64,000 bases of DNA from Burkholderia sp. (GTDB lineage: Bacteria; Pseudomonadota; Gammaproteobacteria; Burkholderiales; Burkholderiaceae), in contig JAIRVP010000048.1 of the NCBI GenBank assembly GCA_031253835.1, positions 186,001-250,000 of the forward strand, in the 5' to 3' direction. The notes under the pieces were generated by a model. It was not told the origin of the DNA. It searched no databases and saw only the letters and a list, made by a program, of their open reading frames with translations. Made by a program: the position numbers and the translations under genes. Shown one piece after another: positions 9,466 through 18,626 of this stretch. The number at the start of each line of letters is the position of its first letter. Within the stretch, counting starts at the first letter, position 1.

Positions 9466-10073
9466 AAAATACAAATGCTGTCATATTTTTTATTTTAATC
9501 AATTTTCCCTGGCTTGCGTCGCCTTTGTATGCGCAAAGTCTTAAATTTAACGGTGGAATGGAGGTTCGTTTGCCGTATTACGAAAAAAAGCGAGCCAATC
9601 CAGATGGTTCTGGGTCCGTGTGTGTAGATGTGAATAGGCTGAAAGTTATGGCGACCATATGTCTATACAATAAAACTTCTGACAAAATCTCTCAAGACAA
9701 TGGATTTGTTAAATATGGGGAGCTTTCTGCGGAAGGTAGAAGTAGGATTTTTCCAATTCCTGATGATGCCTTTGTATATTTGGAGGGGGGGTATAGTACG
9801 ATCTATGAAATAAGAAAGGAAAAAATTGGCGATTTTATCGTATATGAAGCTGAAAATACACTCTGCGACGTTTCTGAAACTGCAGAAAAACGTCCCGCAG
9901 TCTGCTATGCGGCAGCATTGGTTCCATCAAAAAAATCCAATTCGCCTCCTGCGATTTTTGTTTCCGCCGTTATTGAGCAGCCGCCCACTCCTGGTGGAAG
10001 GCTTAGCAAAAAAGCAGAGGATAAAGTGAATTCGATAAAAGAAATCATTAAATCCATAAGTGTCGGAAAGTAG
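9462..10073 (+). CDS. AT-rich secreted protein, probable immunity protein for the preceding effector
   Basis: A 203-residue protein whose TTG start overlaps the effector stop (TTGA). It begins with a clear Sec signal peptide (MKNTNAVIFFILINFPWLAS, cleavage probably after YAQ at about residue 25), so it is periplasmic. The mature part contains four cysteines but no domain I recognise. Base composition is much AT-richer than the neighbouring tss genes, which suggests recent acquisition with the effector's 3' end. Position directly after a periplasm-acting effector and export to the periplasm are the classic marks of T6SS immunity proteins. The role is inferred from context. Confidence 0.7.
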   Translation: MKNTNAVIFFILINFPWLASPLYAQSLKFNGGMEVRLPYYEKKRANPDGSGSVCVDVNRLKVMATICLYNKTSDKISQDNGFVKYGELSAEGRSRIFPIPDDAFVYLEGGYSTIYEIRKEKIGDFIVYEAENTLCDVSETAEKRPAVCYAAALVPSKKSNSPPAIFVSAVIEQPPTPGGRLSKKAEDKVNSIKEIIKSISVGK

Positions 10074-10093
10074 CCGCAAAGAGAAAGCAAAAA

Positions 10094-10354
10094 ATGAAAT
10101 CTCCGATTCGTAAAGGCGACAAACTCGAAAACGGTGGCGAAGTTACCGATGGTTCACCGTGGGCGATATTCATGGGAAGGCCGCTTGCCCGCAAGGGCGA
10201 CGAGGCGAATTGCAATCTGCATGGCTCGACCTTTATCGACGAGGGCGCCGACAAGTTTCCTGATCGCGACGGCAAGCTATTCGCGCTGGACGGTCATCGC
10301 TGTGCATGTGGTTGCCGGTTGAGCTCGTCGCTGCCGAACGTCAACTTCGAATAA
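10094..10354 (+). CDS. PAAR-domain spike-tip protein
   Basis: An 86-residue protein with the PAAR family layout: a start MKSPIRKGDKLENGGEVTDG, then GRPLARKGDEANCNLHGSTF, and a cysteine- and histidine-containing end LDGHRCACGCRLSSSLP. PAAR proteins cap the VgrG trimer and sharpen the spike, binding a metal with His and Cys residues. It is separated from the probable immunity gene by 20 bases and completes the vgrG-effector-immunity-PAAR module. No extra toxin domain is attached. Confidence 0.88.
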   Translation: MKSPIRKGDKLENGGEVTDGSPWAIFMGRPLARKGDEANCNLHGSTFIDEGADKFPDRDGKLFALDGHRCACGCRLSSSLPNVNFE

Positions 10355-11691
10355 TGCCCGTCGACCTTTCTCGGGCCGGACGCCCAAGCCCCTATCCAGG
10401 TCGCCCACGCTTCTGGCCGTGGTGGTTTTGCATCTGGCTGGCTTGCGCGGTATTCGGGGCGGCGATTGTCCTGCTGATGTGGCCGAAGGCCGTGCGAGCG
10501 GGAGGTCCATGGTTCTGGTTCTGTGTCGTCGGTATCCCGAATGGGTTGTTCGGCATGCTTTTCGCGCTAGACCGCGCTCGCTATGAGGCCACGTGGTATC
10601 GCGCATATCACCGCAATATCCATCGCGACCGATGGCTGGCGGAGCGCATCCGTGTTGGGCAGCGTCCGCTCCGGGTGCTGGGCGTGGGCTATTGCTTGCC
10701 CTTGAACGATCAGACGCTTGCGCAGGCGATCCTTGCCGGTGTGCGTCTGCCGCGGCAGCAACAGCCACGTTCGGGCTCAGGTGTTGTCGAGCATTGCCGT
10801 TTTGACGACCCGTTGGAAATATTTGGCGAGTCCGACGAAATTGATGCAGTCGATCCGGGCGAGGAAAACGAAGCCGGTGTCGTAGCAGAGTGCGTTCGAG
10901 AGCGGCCTGTTACTCAGCTCACACGCAGGATTGCCGACGCACTCGAACCGCTTGCTGCGAGCCTGCACGCACTCAGCCACTACGAACCCGCTCACTGGCC
11001 GAAAGTGCGCGTCCTAGCTGAGCCTGGCAAAGAAGCCTTACGCGAGCAGGAGGTGAGTGACGCGTTGCAATTGGCCGGTCTGCCTCCGCTTTCAGTGGCG
11101 TCGGTACTGACTTCGCACGGATTGCTGATGGCTGACACGTGGCTCGACGCTCGCGATGCATGCCCGCTGCTTGTGATCGCAACGGAATGGCACGACGGAC
11201 GGCCTCCGGCCGGCAGCACGGAGGGATGCGTCGCGACGCTTCTCGATGCAGGCGTCTACCACCTGCCCGAAGGTGTGCCTGTGCTGGCTACTTTGCATCG
11301 ACCCGTCGAGGGTAAGGCCGACGAGATTGAGTACGGTTTCGCGAATGCCGTGATCTGGGGCAGGGTGAATTTCGATTCAGTGACGCGTGCCTGGGTCACG
11401 CGTGCCGTCAAGCGTTGCAATCAGGGACTGCGTATCGCGAACCTCGAGACGCTTGCGAACAGCGACGCCCAACGCGATCTCGCCTACATCGTGGGCGATT
11501 TTGGCAGTGGCAGCGGGTGGCTCTCCGTCGTAGCTGCTACCGAATGTGGTGCTGAGGATGCGCCGCAGTTGATCATCGATGGTGTGCAGTCCGCCATTAT
11601 TCACGTGCTTCCCGTTACACACGGGGAGGAATCATCGTTGTTTGGACACGTTCAGCATGACCGATCCGAAACTGATCTTGCGACCGCTTGA
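10354..11691 (+). CDS. Membrane protein of unknown function in T6SS cluster
   Basis: The ATG at 10354 shares one base with the PAAR stop (TAATG), giving 445 residues; an in-frame ATG at 10306 lies inside the PAAR gene. Two hydrophobic segments sit near the N-terminus (FWPWWFCIWLACAVFGAAIV and WFWFCVVGIPNGLFGMLFAL), followed by a long soluble part. That part contains the segments LRVLGVGYCLPLNDQTLAQA and LAYIVGDFGSGSGWLSVVAA. The second loosely recalls the C-terminal half of thiolase-fold enzymes, but I do not see a catalytic Cys-His-His set, so this is only a hint. The gene overlaps tssM by 35 bases, so the product probably acts with the TssM membrane complex. Confidence 0.7.
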   Translation: MPVDLSRAGRPSPYPGRPRFWPWWFCIWLACAVFGAAIVLLMWPKAVRAGGPWFWFCVVGIPNGLFGMLFALDRARYEATWYRAYHRNIHRDRWLAERIRVGQRPLRVLGVGYCLPLNDQTLAQAILAGVRLPRQQQPRSGSGVVEHCRFDDPLEIFGESDEIDAVDPGEENEAGVVAECVRERPVTQLTRRIADALEPLAASLHALSHYEPAHWPKVRVLAEPGKEALREQEVSDALQLAGLPPLSVASVLTSHGLLMADTWLDARDACPLLVIATEWHDGRPPAGSTEGCVATLLDAGVYHLPEGVPVLATLHRPVEGKADEIEYGFANAVIWGRVNFDSVTRAWVTRAVKRCNQGLRIANLETLANSDAQRDLAYIVGDFGSGSGWLSVVAATECGAEDAPQLIIDGVQSAIIHVLPVTHGEESSLFGHVQHDRSETDLATA

Positions 11692-14600
11692 CTCGGCGCC
11701 CGCAGCGGAAGCTGCTCCCTCTGGACGTATCGCGCTCTGGGGCGTGGTGGTGGTGGCGCTGATCGTCGCGGCTTTCGCGATTGGCCTCGTATGGGGCCGG
11801 GGCGACCTGCTCAATCTCGCGCCCGGAGAACCCCGTATGCAAGTGGTGATCGTCATCATCATTGCTCTGATTGTCTTCATCGCCATACATCTCTGCTTGT
11901 TTTTTATCAGCGCATACGCCATTGCCGGAAAGTTGTTTCGAAGGAATGTCGGCGACACGACGAAGGCGCAGAAGCCACTGAAATACGATCCCCGTTTGCA
12001 ACACATGGTCGAGGAACTGCGTGCGGCGCAGAGCTGGCGGTGGCGATACCGATCACCGTGGCTGATGGTGAGCGGTGCGGACACGTTAATCGCCCAAGTC
12101 GCGCCGGGCCTGAAGCGTGCGGGCGCGATGCCTGTCGGCAACATGATCCTCGTGCACGCGACACCGGACGGCATTGATGCCGGAGAATGGCATCGCCAAA
12201 TCCGGCAACTGCGCCGCCGACGTCCCGTCGACAGTGTCGTCCATGTCACTGATGCAAATGTACGCGGGGCCGAACTGCCGCGCGAATTGGCTTCGCTTGC
12301 GGTGGATCTCGGCTGGGCTGCGCCCGTGACGTTCCTGCATGCGGTGCCGGGTAAGGGCGGCTCCCCTGATACGTTTGAGGCGATCGGCGCGTTTCCTGGG
12401 GCGTCGCACCGCGGTTCACAACCGGCTTCGGCTTTGCGCGAGCAGCTCGCCACGATCGGCCGGCACACGGCAGACGCGGGCGTGCAGCTCTGCGCCACAC
12501 CCGCGCGGGTCACCTATCTGGTCCAGATCTCCCACTACATTGACGAGCAGCGCGAAAGCATCATCTCGGGCTGGAATGCGCTATTCGCCTCGCACTGGCA
12601 TCGGTCCCAATTGACCGGTGTAATGTTCGCGCCTGTCTTCGAGACTTCCGTCGCTGTGCCGACGCCCGTCCCAGTGGCGCCGACTGCGGCGGCCGGGACG
12701 GGAGCGGCAGTGTCGGCGGACACGCAACAACCGGGACTGTTTCGGAACCAGCCGGCCGCGCTGCTGCCTGCGTGGCAAACCATCGCGCGCCGCCGCGGTA
12801 CCGGCCGACGAGTCGGCTTCTACTGGCCCAACGTGCTGGCGTGGTTGGTGATTGTCGCGGCAGTCGCGTGGTGCGTGTGGATGACTGTTTCGTTCGTCGG
12901 CAACCAGCAGCTCGCGCGTGAAGCACAAGTTACGGCCAATACTGCGGTCAAGACCCGGCCGCAGACCGCAGTGGCGTGGCGGGCGCAACTCGCGTTGCAG
13001 CAGTTGATCGAAAAGCTCGAGTACCGCCGGCAGCATGGCGCGCCGTGGTATCTGCGTGGTGGCCTCTCGCGCAACGACGAGGTGCTTGCAGGTTTGTGGC
13101 TGCCGTATCGAATCGCTGCGACCCGGAACTTGCAGACGCCCGTCGTACAGACGATTGGCGATCTGTTCAGGACCGCTGGACAGGCGCGTGCCGATAGCCT
13201 CGAGTCGCAGGACACGCGCAGCAGCACCTACAACACGCTCAAGACATACTTGATGCTTGGCGATCCTTCTCGTGCCGAACCTGTGTTTCTCAAACGCATG
13301 CTTGTGTCCCTGTGGCCGCGCCCGGTCGAGATGCCCGTGGGCGAGCGTGATGATACGGGCCCGCGACTTGCGGGTTTTTATGCCGATCACCTCAAAACGC
13401 ACCCTGAATGGCGCATTGCTTTGAACGACGGTCTCGTGACGTCGACCCGCAATATGTTGGTCACCCAAATGGGACTGGCGTCGGCCGACGACACGGTCTA
13501 TCAGGGCATCATCGAAGAGGCGAAAGGCAAGTACGCAGACGCATCGCTCGAGACGCTGCTTGCCGGTGCGGACGCTCATGGTTTGTTTGCGACCTCGCAG
13601 ACCGTGCCAGGTATGTACACGCGTGCCGCGTGGGACGGGATGATTGGCGCGGCGATCGAAAAGGCCGCGAGCGAGCGACGCGTGAGCGGTGACTGGGTGC
13701 TGACCGGCGCGCAACCGGCGCAGACCATCGGTAACACGCTGTCGCAGGGGGCGGTCCGGACCACGGCGATGATCGACGAAAAGCGTGCGAGCGAGGAACT
13801 GAAGCTGCGTCTGACTGCACGGTATTTCGTCGAGTACACGGCCGCCTGGCAGGGGATGCTCAATAGCGTGCGCTGGCAGCCAGCGACAAACCTTAGCGAC
13901 GCGATCGAGCAACTGACACGACTCGCCGATGCGCAAACATCGCCTCTCATTGCACTGATGAAGGCGGTTCAATACCAGGCACAGGCAGGAAGGCCGTCAC
14001 GGGCCCTGACCGACACGCTGGTGCGTAAGGCACAAAGCCTGATCGGCAGCGACGATCAGGTAACGGTGCTGAGTATCAACCCACTCGACAAACCGTTCGG
14101 CCCGCTGTTCGCGCTTATGGGCGACGTAGGTGCCGCACCGGCTGCGGGCAGCAACGGGAAAGGCAATGCGGCGGCGAACATTGCGCTGAACGGCGTGAGC
14201 TTGTCGCGGTACCTGACCGCAGTCACGACGATGCGTCTGAAGCTGCAACAAATCGCAAGCAGTTCTGACTCGCAAGCGATGGCACGTTCACTTGCGCAGG
14301 CGGTGTTCCAGGGCAAGCTCTCAGAGTTGTCACAGGCGCGCGACGACGCGGCACTGACAGCCGCAGCCCTCGGCACAGCGTGGTCCGGCTTTGGCGATGC
14401 GGCGTTCGCGCAACCGCTTGAAGCCGCCTGGCAAACGATCTTGCAGCCGGCCGCGGCGAGCCTGAACGAGGCGTGGCGGGCGAGTGTTGCGGCACCGTTC
14501 AACGCGGCGATGAGCGGCAGGTATCCGTTTTTTGACACGAACGCCGACGCATCATTTGCCGAACTCGGGCGCTATGTGCGGCCCGACACGGGTTTGATTG

Positions 14601-15217
14601 CACGCTTCGTTACCACGCAGCTTGCCGGCGTGTTGAAACTCGAGGGTGATCACTGGACGCTGAACGAGCTGGCGCCGCAGGCGCTGCAGTTCGATCCGAA
14701 GTTCCTGGCCGGCATCCGACAGTTGTCCACCGTGGGGGCGCAGCTCTACGTGCAGGGCGATGCGGGTGAGCGTTTCGAGATGATGGCACTGCCCACGCCC
14801 AACGTGACGCGTTCGGAACTGTTGGTCGACGGCAAGCAGATCGTCTACTTCAACCAGAAGGAAAGCTGGAAGCCGCTTGCGTGGCCTGGTACTGGCCTGA
14901 ATGGGCATGCGGGACTGACGTGGCAGACGCTCAATGCTGGCCTTCGGCAGGCGTTCGATTCGACCGGTGACTGGGCATTCCTGCGTCTCCTGAGCAAAGC
15001 CGACATGAAGCAACTCGACAGCACGCGCTACCAGTTGACGTGGAACGCGGCGGCTGGAGAACCATTGTCATACGTGATGCGCACGCAGATCGGCGCCGGG
15101 CCGCTTGAATTACTGAAGCTGCGAGGTTTCCGAATGCCTGACCGGATTTTTATTGTCGGGAAAGTGGGTGCCATGCCGGCGCTGCTGCCGCCCCTCCCGC
15201 CGGAACTCCAGCCATGA
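11657..15217 (+). CDS. tssM: Type VI secretion inner-membrane protein TssM (IcmF/VasK)
   Basis: From the ATG at 11657 the protein is 1186 residues. Three membrane segments are visible: near residues 20-45, 55-85 and about 390-415. The long periplasmic part carries the IcmF-related block (YNTLKTYLMLGDPSRAEPVF) and a C-terminal beta domain. TssM spans the inner membrane and binds TssJ at the outer membrane. The cytoplasmic loop is short. Where TssM proteins usually carry a Walker A motif after a PW[YF] strand, this one reads PWLMVSGADTLIAQV, without GK[ST], so it probably does not bind ATP. The gene overlaps the upstream unknown gene and its stop overlaps tssF copy 2. Confidence 0.93.
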   Translation: MTDPKLILRPLDSAPAAEAAPSGRIALWGVVVVALIVAAFAIGLVWGRGDLLNLAPGEPRMQVVIVIIIALIVFIAIHLCLFFISAYAIAGKLFRRNVGDTTKAQKPLKYDPRLQHMVEELRAAQSWRWRYRSPWLMVSGADTLIAQVAPGLKRAGAMPVGNMILVHATPDGIDAGEWHRQIRQLRRRRPVDSVVHVTDANVRGAELPRELASLAVDLGWAAPVTFLHAVPGKGGSPDTFEAIGAFPGASHRGSQPASALREQLATIGRHTADAGVQLCATPARVTYLVQISHYIDEQRESIISGWNALFASHWHRSQLTGVMFAPVFETSVAVPTPVPVAPTAAAGTGAAVSADTQQPGLFRNQPAALLPAWQTIARRRGTGRRVGFYWPNVLAWLVIVAAVAWCVWMTVSFVGNQQLAREAQVTANTAVKTRPQTAVAWRAQLALQQLIEKLEYRRQHGAPWYLRGGLSRNDEVLAGLWLPYRIAATRNLQTPVVQTIGDLFRTAGQARADSLESQDTRSSTYNTLKTYLMLGDPSRAEPVFLKRMLVSLWPRPVEMPVGERDDTGPRLAGFYADHLKTHPEWRIALNDGLVTSTRNMLVTQMGLASADDTVYQGIIEEAKGKYADASLETLLAGADAHGLFATSQTVPGMYTRAAWDGMIGAAIEKAASERRVSGDWVLTGAQPAQTIGNTLSQGAVRTTAMIDEKRASEELKLRLTARYFVEYTAAWQGMLNSVRWQPATNLSDAIEQLTRLADAQTSPLIALMKAVQYQAQAGRPSRALTDTLVRKAQSLIGSDDQVTVLSINPLDKPFGPLFALMGDVGAAPAAGSNGKGNAAANIALNGVSLSRYLTAVTTMRLKLQQIASSSDSQAMARSLAQAVFQGKLSELSQARDDAALTAAALGTAWSGFGDAAFAQPLEAAWQTILQPAAASLNEAWRASVAAPFNAAMSGRYPFFDTNADASFAELGRYVRPDTGLIARFVTTQLAGVLKLEGDHWTLNELAPQALQFDPKFLAGIRQLSTVGAQLYVQGDAGERFEMMALPTPNVTRSELLVDGKQIVYFNQKESWKPLAWPGTGLNGHAGLTWQTLNAGLRQAFDSTGDWAFLRLLSKADMKQLDSTRYQLTWNAAAGEPLSYVMRTQIGAGPLELLKLRGFRMPDRIFIVGKVGAMPALLPPLPPELQP

Positions 15218-17121
15218 CCGAAAGTAGGAACAGACCGCTGGCTCCCCCAAGGGCGCCTGGAGCTTCGCAGGAAGTCGCTGCGGACTATGGAATGAGGCGC
15301 ACGGATGACGAGCGGATAGCGCTGCAAGACGACCCGTTTCTGCGGTATTTCGATTCGGAAATGCGCTATCTGCGCGAAGCGGGCAGGGAGTTCACTGAAG
15401 CGCAGCCGAGGGCTGCGCGCCAGCTGGGGATGACTTCTCCCGGCGCGCGGGACGAGCGAGTGGAAGCTGCCTACGAGGGCTTCGCGTTCCTCGCGAGTCG
15501 GCTGCGAATGAAACTTGATGACGCGCTGCCGGAAATTACCGATCCGCTGATCGACCACCTATGGCCGCATGCAGGCCGCACGATTCCGTCGCTGGCAATT
15601 CTCGAGTGCGAGCCACGCACGGGCGAGGCACGGGTCCTGGACACTCTGCCGGCGGGTCTGCGGGTGTGCTCCACGCCGATCGGCTCCGACGCTACGGTAT
15701 GTGTCTATCGCACTACCCAGCCGGTACGCCTGCTGCCGATCGAGGTCCGCGACGCAGGGGTGCGGATGCGCGAGGACGGTCACACGGTGATCCGGCTTGT
15801 GTTCAATCTGCTGCATCGCGAGCAGCGCCTGCTGGACGACATGTCGCGCATTCGCTTGTACCTCCATGGCGACCGGCCGACCGCGTCGGCGCTGTATGCC
15901 GTCTTCACAAGACAGGTGGAGTCGATCGGGGTGCGCATGCCGCGTGTGCTCGATGGACAGTTGCGGCCGCAACCGGACGTGCGTTTTGAGGCAGCCGGAT
16001 TCGGACCGGATACCCGATTGTGGCCAGTCGATCGTGACGCACGCGACGCCGAGCTCGATCGTGAGCAGACACTGCTTGAGTATTTCGCGTTCCCGGAAAA
16101 ATTCCACTTCGTCGACCTCTGCGGCTTCAACACGGCAAGCGTGCCGTCCGGTGAGACGCGCATCGAGTTCGAGATTCAGATTAGTGGTCGCATGGCCGGC
16201 GACGTGACGTTCGACGCGAACAATATCCGTCTGTTCTGCACGCCGGTGATCAACCTATTTGAAGTGGATGCGCAGGCGATTCGGCCGAACACCCATGACC
16301 GTGACTATCCGGTACGTCCGCCCGTCTCAGCCGGCGATCATATCGAGCCCTACGATGCACTGTCGGTCGTGGCAGCGGATCCCCGCAACGCGATGCAATA
16401 CGAATACCAGTCGTTCAAGGAGTTTCGGCACCGCGGCGGGATGATGCGCTACGAGTCGCCCGAGCGCTACTACCACTCATCGATTCGTCACGGCGTAACC
16501 GGACAGCGCGAAATGTGGGTCACGCTGGGCGGGCATCTCTGGGACGAGCCGGGCAGCCTGCCGGACGGGTACGTAACGGTCCGGGTACTGGCAAATAACG
16601 GCCGCTTACCGCGTATGGCGCTGCGTGAATCGACGATTACCGAGCCGATATCAGCGTTTGCGGGGGTCGAGCGGGTACGCAATCTTACGGCACCGACGAT
16701 GCCACTTTACCCGCCGCGTGGCAGCGAATACGACTGGAAAGTCGTTTCACACTTCAATGCGACCGGTTCGACTGAACTGAACATGATGGATGAGAGTGTC
16801 CTGCGCGGTGCACTGTCGCTGTACGACTGGTCGCCACAGGACGACAACCAGCGGCGTATCGAGGCGATTCGCCATGTATGGCTGGACGAAGACACTGAAA
16901 TCGCTGGTGCACGCGTCGACAGAGTCATGAACGTGAATATCGGCATCGAGCCATCGAGCTTCGCCGGTCCTGGCGATGTCGCCCTGTTCGGCGATGTGAT
17001 GAGTCGCTTCGTTGGTCGCTACGCCTGCTTCCATTACGCGGTGCGGCTCGTGCTACATGAAGGTGTGGGTGGGCCGATTCGGCGTTATCCAAGGGCAGTC
17101 AAGACGGGAGATTGGTTGTGA
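15214..17121 (+). CDS. tssF: Type VI secretion baseplate protein TssF (copy 2)
   Basis: A 635-residue second TssF. It shares with copy 1 the front signature (RYFDSEMRYLREAGREFTEA), KLDDALPEITDPLIDHLWPH, TIPSLAILE, LLEYFAFPEKFHFVDLCGFN and FCTPVINLFEVDAQAI. It has about 35 extra residues at the N-terminus before the signature. The ATG overlaps the tssM stop (ATGA) and the gene overlaps tssJ copy 2. The two copies differ through most of their length, so they are old paralogues and not a recent tandem duplication. Whether both enter one baseplate or serve alternative ones cannot be read from sequence. Confidence 0.93.
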   Translation: MTESRNRPLAPPRAPGASQEVAADYGMRRTDDERIALQDDPFLRYFDSEMRYLREAGREFTEAQPRAARQLGMTSPGARDERVEAAYEGFAFLASRLRMKLDDALPEITDPLIDHLWPHAGRTIPSLAILECEPRTGEARVLDTLPAGLRVCSTPIGSDATVCVYRTTQPVRLLPIEVRDAGVRMREDGHTVIRLVFNLLHREQRLLDDMSRIRLYLHGDRPTASALYAVFTRQVESIGVRMPRVLDGQLRPQPDVRFEAAGFGPDTRLWPVDRDARDAELDREQTLLEYFAFPEKFHFVDLCGFNTASVPSGETRIEFEIQISGRMAGDVTFDANNIRLFCTPVINLFEVDAQAIRPNTHDRDYPVRPPVSAGDHIEPYDALSVVAADPRNAMQYEYQSFKEFRHRGGMMRYESPERYYHSSIRHGVTGQREMWVTLGGHLWDEPGSLPDGYVTVRVLANNGRLPRMALRESTITEPISAFAGVERVRNLTAPTMPLYPPRGSEYDWKVVSHFNATGSTELNMMDESVLRGALSLYDWSPQDDNQRRIEAIRHVWLDEDTEIAGARVDRVMNVNIGIEPSSFAGPGDVALFGDVMSRFVGRYACFHYAVRLVLHEGVGGPIRRYPRAVKTGDWL

Positions 17122-17654
17122 TACAGCAAACGAATCGGACGCTGCGACGGGTCAGGCTTGTGTGCGCATGGGTAATGACCGCGGTACTGCTCTCCGGCTG
17201 CGGTATATGGCAGTCGGCAAAGGAAACGACCGTCGATGCAACGCGCGCGGTATTCATCAGCAAGGTCAAACAGATGAACCTGGTGATCGAAAGCCGTGCT
17301 GCGCTGAATTCGAACGAGCAGGGCCAGTCACTGCCCGTCGTAGTGCGTGTTTATCAGTTGAAGGACATGAAGGTCTTTGAAAAGGCGGCCTACAGCCAAC
17401 TACTTGACGATGACCGCGCGCTGCTGAAGGCCGATCTCGCTGGCAGCATCGAGGCCGTACTTGGGCCAGGTGCAACGGTCAAACTGTCGGCGCCAATGAC
17501 GGACGAAGTCCAAGCGGTGGGCGTCGTGGGATTTTTCCGAGATCAGGACGGCGCCACGTGGCAATTGGTGATACCTAAGTCCCAGTGGAAGAAGACGGAC
17601 CCGGTGAAGCTCATCGTGACGGGTAACCAGATCGAACTGGGCGCGGAACATTGA
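17118..17654 (+). CDS. tssJ: Type VI secretion outer-membrane lipoprotein TssJ (copy 2)
   Basis: A 178-residue TssJ. I chose the GTG at 17118 because it overlaps the tssF stop as GTGA; a TTG six bases upstream is also in frame. The signal peptide ends in lipobox LLSGC. The mature protein has VVVRVYQLKDMKVFEKAAY and LLKADLAGSIEAVLGPGATV, matching copy 1 (4067-4612) in layout. It closes the visible T6SS gene run. Confidence 0.92.
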   Translation: MIQQTNRTLRRVRLVCAWVMTAVLLSGCGIWQSAKETTVDATRAVFISKVKQMNLVIESRAALNSNEQGQSLPVVVRVYQLKDMKVFEKAAYSQLLDDDRALLKADLAGSIEAVLGPGATVKLSAPMTDEVQAVGVVGFFRDQDGATWQLVIPKSQWKKTDPVKLIVTGNQIELGAEH

Positions 17655-17658
17655 CGAT

Positions 17659-17680
17659 GCCGCGGATGAACGCGGCTGTT
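17659..17680 (+). terminator. Possible weak terminator after T6SS operon
   Basis: A hairpin with 6-bp GC arms (GCCGCG / CGCGGC, 6-base loop) starts four bases after the tssJ copy 2 stop and is followed by TGTTCT. The U-tract is poor, so this is tentative. Confidence 0.35.
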
Positions 17681-17840
17681 CTCGATACATCGGCTATGCG
17701 AGACGAGCGCCAGCCATTTCAATCATGACTCAGCGATCGCCACGGTGATCCGACGGCGTGGTTTGTACGTTTGCGCCGACGGTGTCACGCGAGCTTGCGA
17801 GGACGATCAATGCGTGGAAGGAACCGACAAATGATGAAGC

Positions 17841-17990
17841 GTGAAGGAATGCAGGCAAGCGCGGGCGAACTGTTCTTGCGGAGCCTGCGGCGGTGTCACC
17901 GTGCCGACGATGCAGCAGCATACATACCGTGCAATCAACTGCAAGAGGTGCGGGGGTAATGTCGGAGCGAAAACGCGAGCCGGACTTTGA
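17841..17990 (+). pseudogene. Possible zinc-ribbon peptide remnant
   Basis: A GTG-started frame of 49 codons encodes a cysteine-rich peptide with the segments NCSCGACGG and INCKRCGGNVGAK, the CxxC spacing of a zinc ribbon. It ends inside the next remnant (17959-18271) in another frame. I see no convincing ribosome binding site. Together the two frames look like a degraded gene or gene pair with zinc-binding modules. Confidence 0.3.
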
Positions 17991-18271
17991 GAAACTGATC
18001 TCCCTCGCTACGAAGATCGGTCGGAAATGTGTATCTGACGAATGGACGGGCGATCGCACGCGTTACCGATTCGAATGTACTCGTGGTCATGATTTTTTTT
18101 CACTCTGCCCGCGGCTTGTTCGATGTCAACTGGCTGCGCATGTGCACACTGGAAGACTTGCAGAGCAGTTTTATGGAGGCGGTGGGGAGGCGGGATGGAG
18201 TACTGCTGAACGGGCCGTTTACCGATCTAAAAAAGCGCTACCGATTGCGGTGCAGTCACGGGCATGAGTGA
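17959..18271 (+). pseudogene. Zinc-ribbon-repeat gene broken at an 8-T run
   Basis: From the ATG at 17959 the frame reads MSERKREPDFEKLISLATK and reaches YRFECTRGHDFF, then goes out of register at eight consecutive T (18093-18100). If one T is removed the sequence continues as HSARGLFDVNWLRMC and ends near RYRLRCSHGHE at a stop at 18269. C-x2-GH followed by a W and Cys pair, repeated, is the layout of zinc-ribbon repeat proteins. The second repeat is truncated. Either a slipped, dead gene or a slippage-controlled one. No function can be assigned. Confidence 0.5.
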
Positions 18272-18626
18272 GTACCTTCATAGTTCTAATTCACAATAAT
18301 TCAGACAATGAATAAACTGAAGCACGCCCGGGACATCAACGCTTTCTTGGCGCACGCACTTCGCCCGCTTCTGCATACCCTCTCTTTTCATGTGGGCTCT
18401 CGTGCAAGAGTGCCATTAAATTATTGATTTTGTGTAAAAATATTACATATTTCGAGTCTTGTTTTGCGGATCTCGAGTTCGGTCGTACGGGGAGCGGATA
18501 GGGTGTAAGTCACGTCGATCGTCAGGGGCAAGCATGCGCGACGCAATCGCTTGCCCGTATTCCGGATGTTGTCTGTATCGGCTGCCGCGGATGCGCGGCG
18601 CCTGTCGAAGCATACCGCGCCTGGCG
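18272..18626. other. Intergenic stretch without recognised gene
   Basis: AT-richer spacer between the zinc-ribbon remnant and the 3' end of the LysR gene. I see short A/T runs but no ORF with family features and no clear terminator hairpin. Confidence 0.5.
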
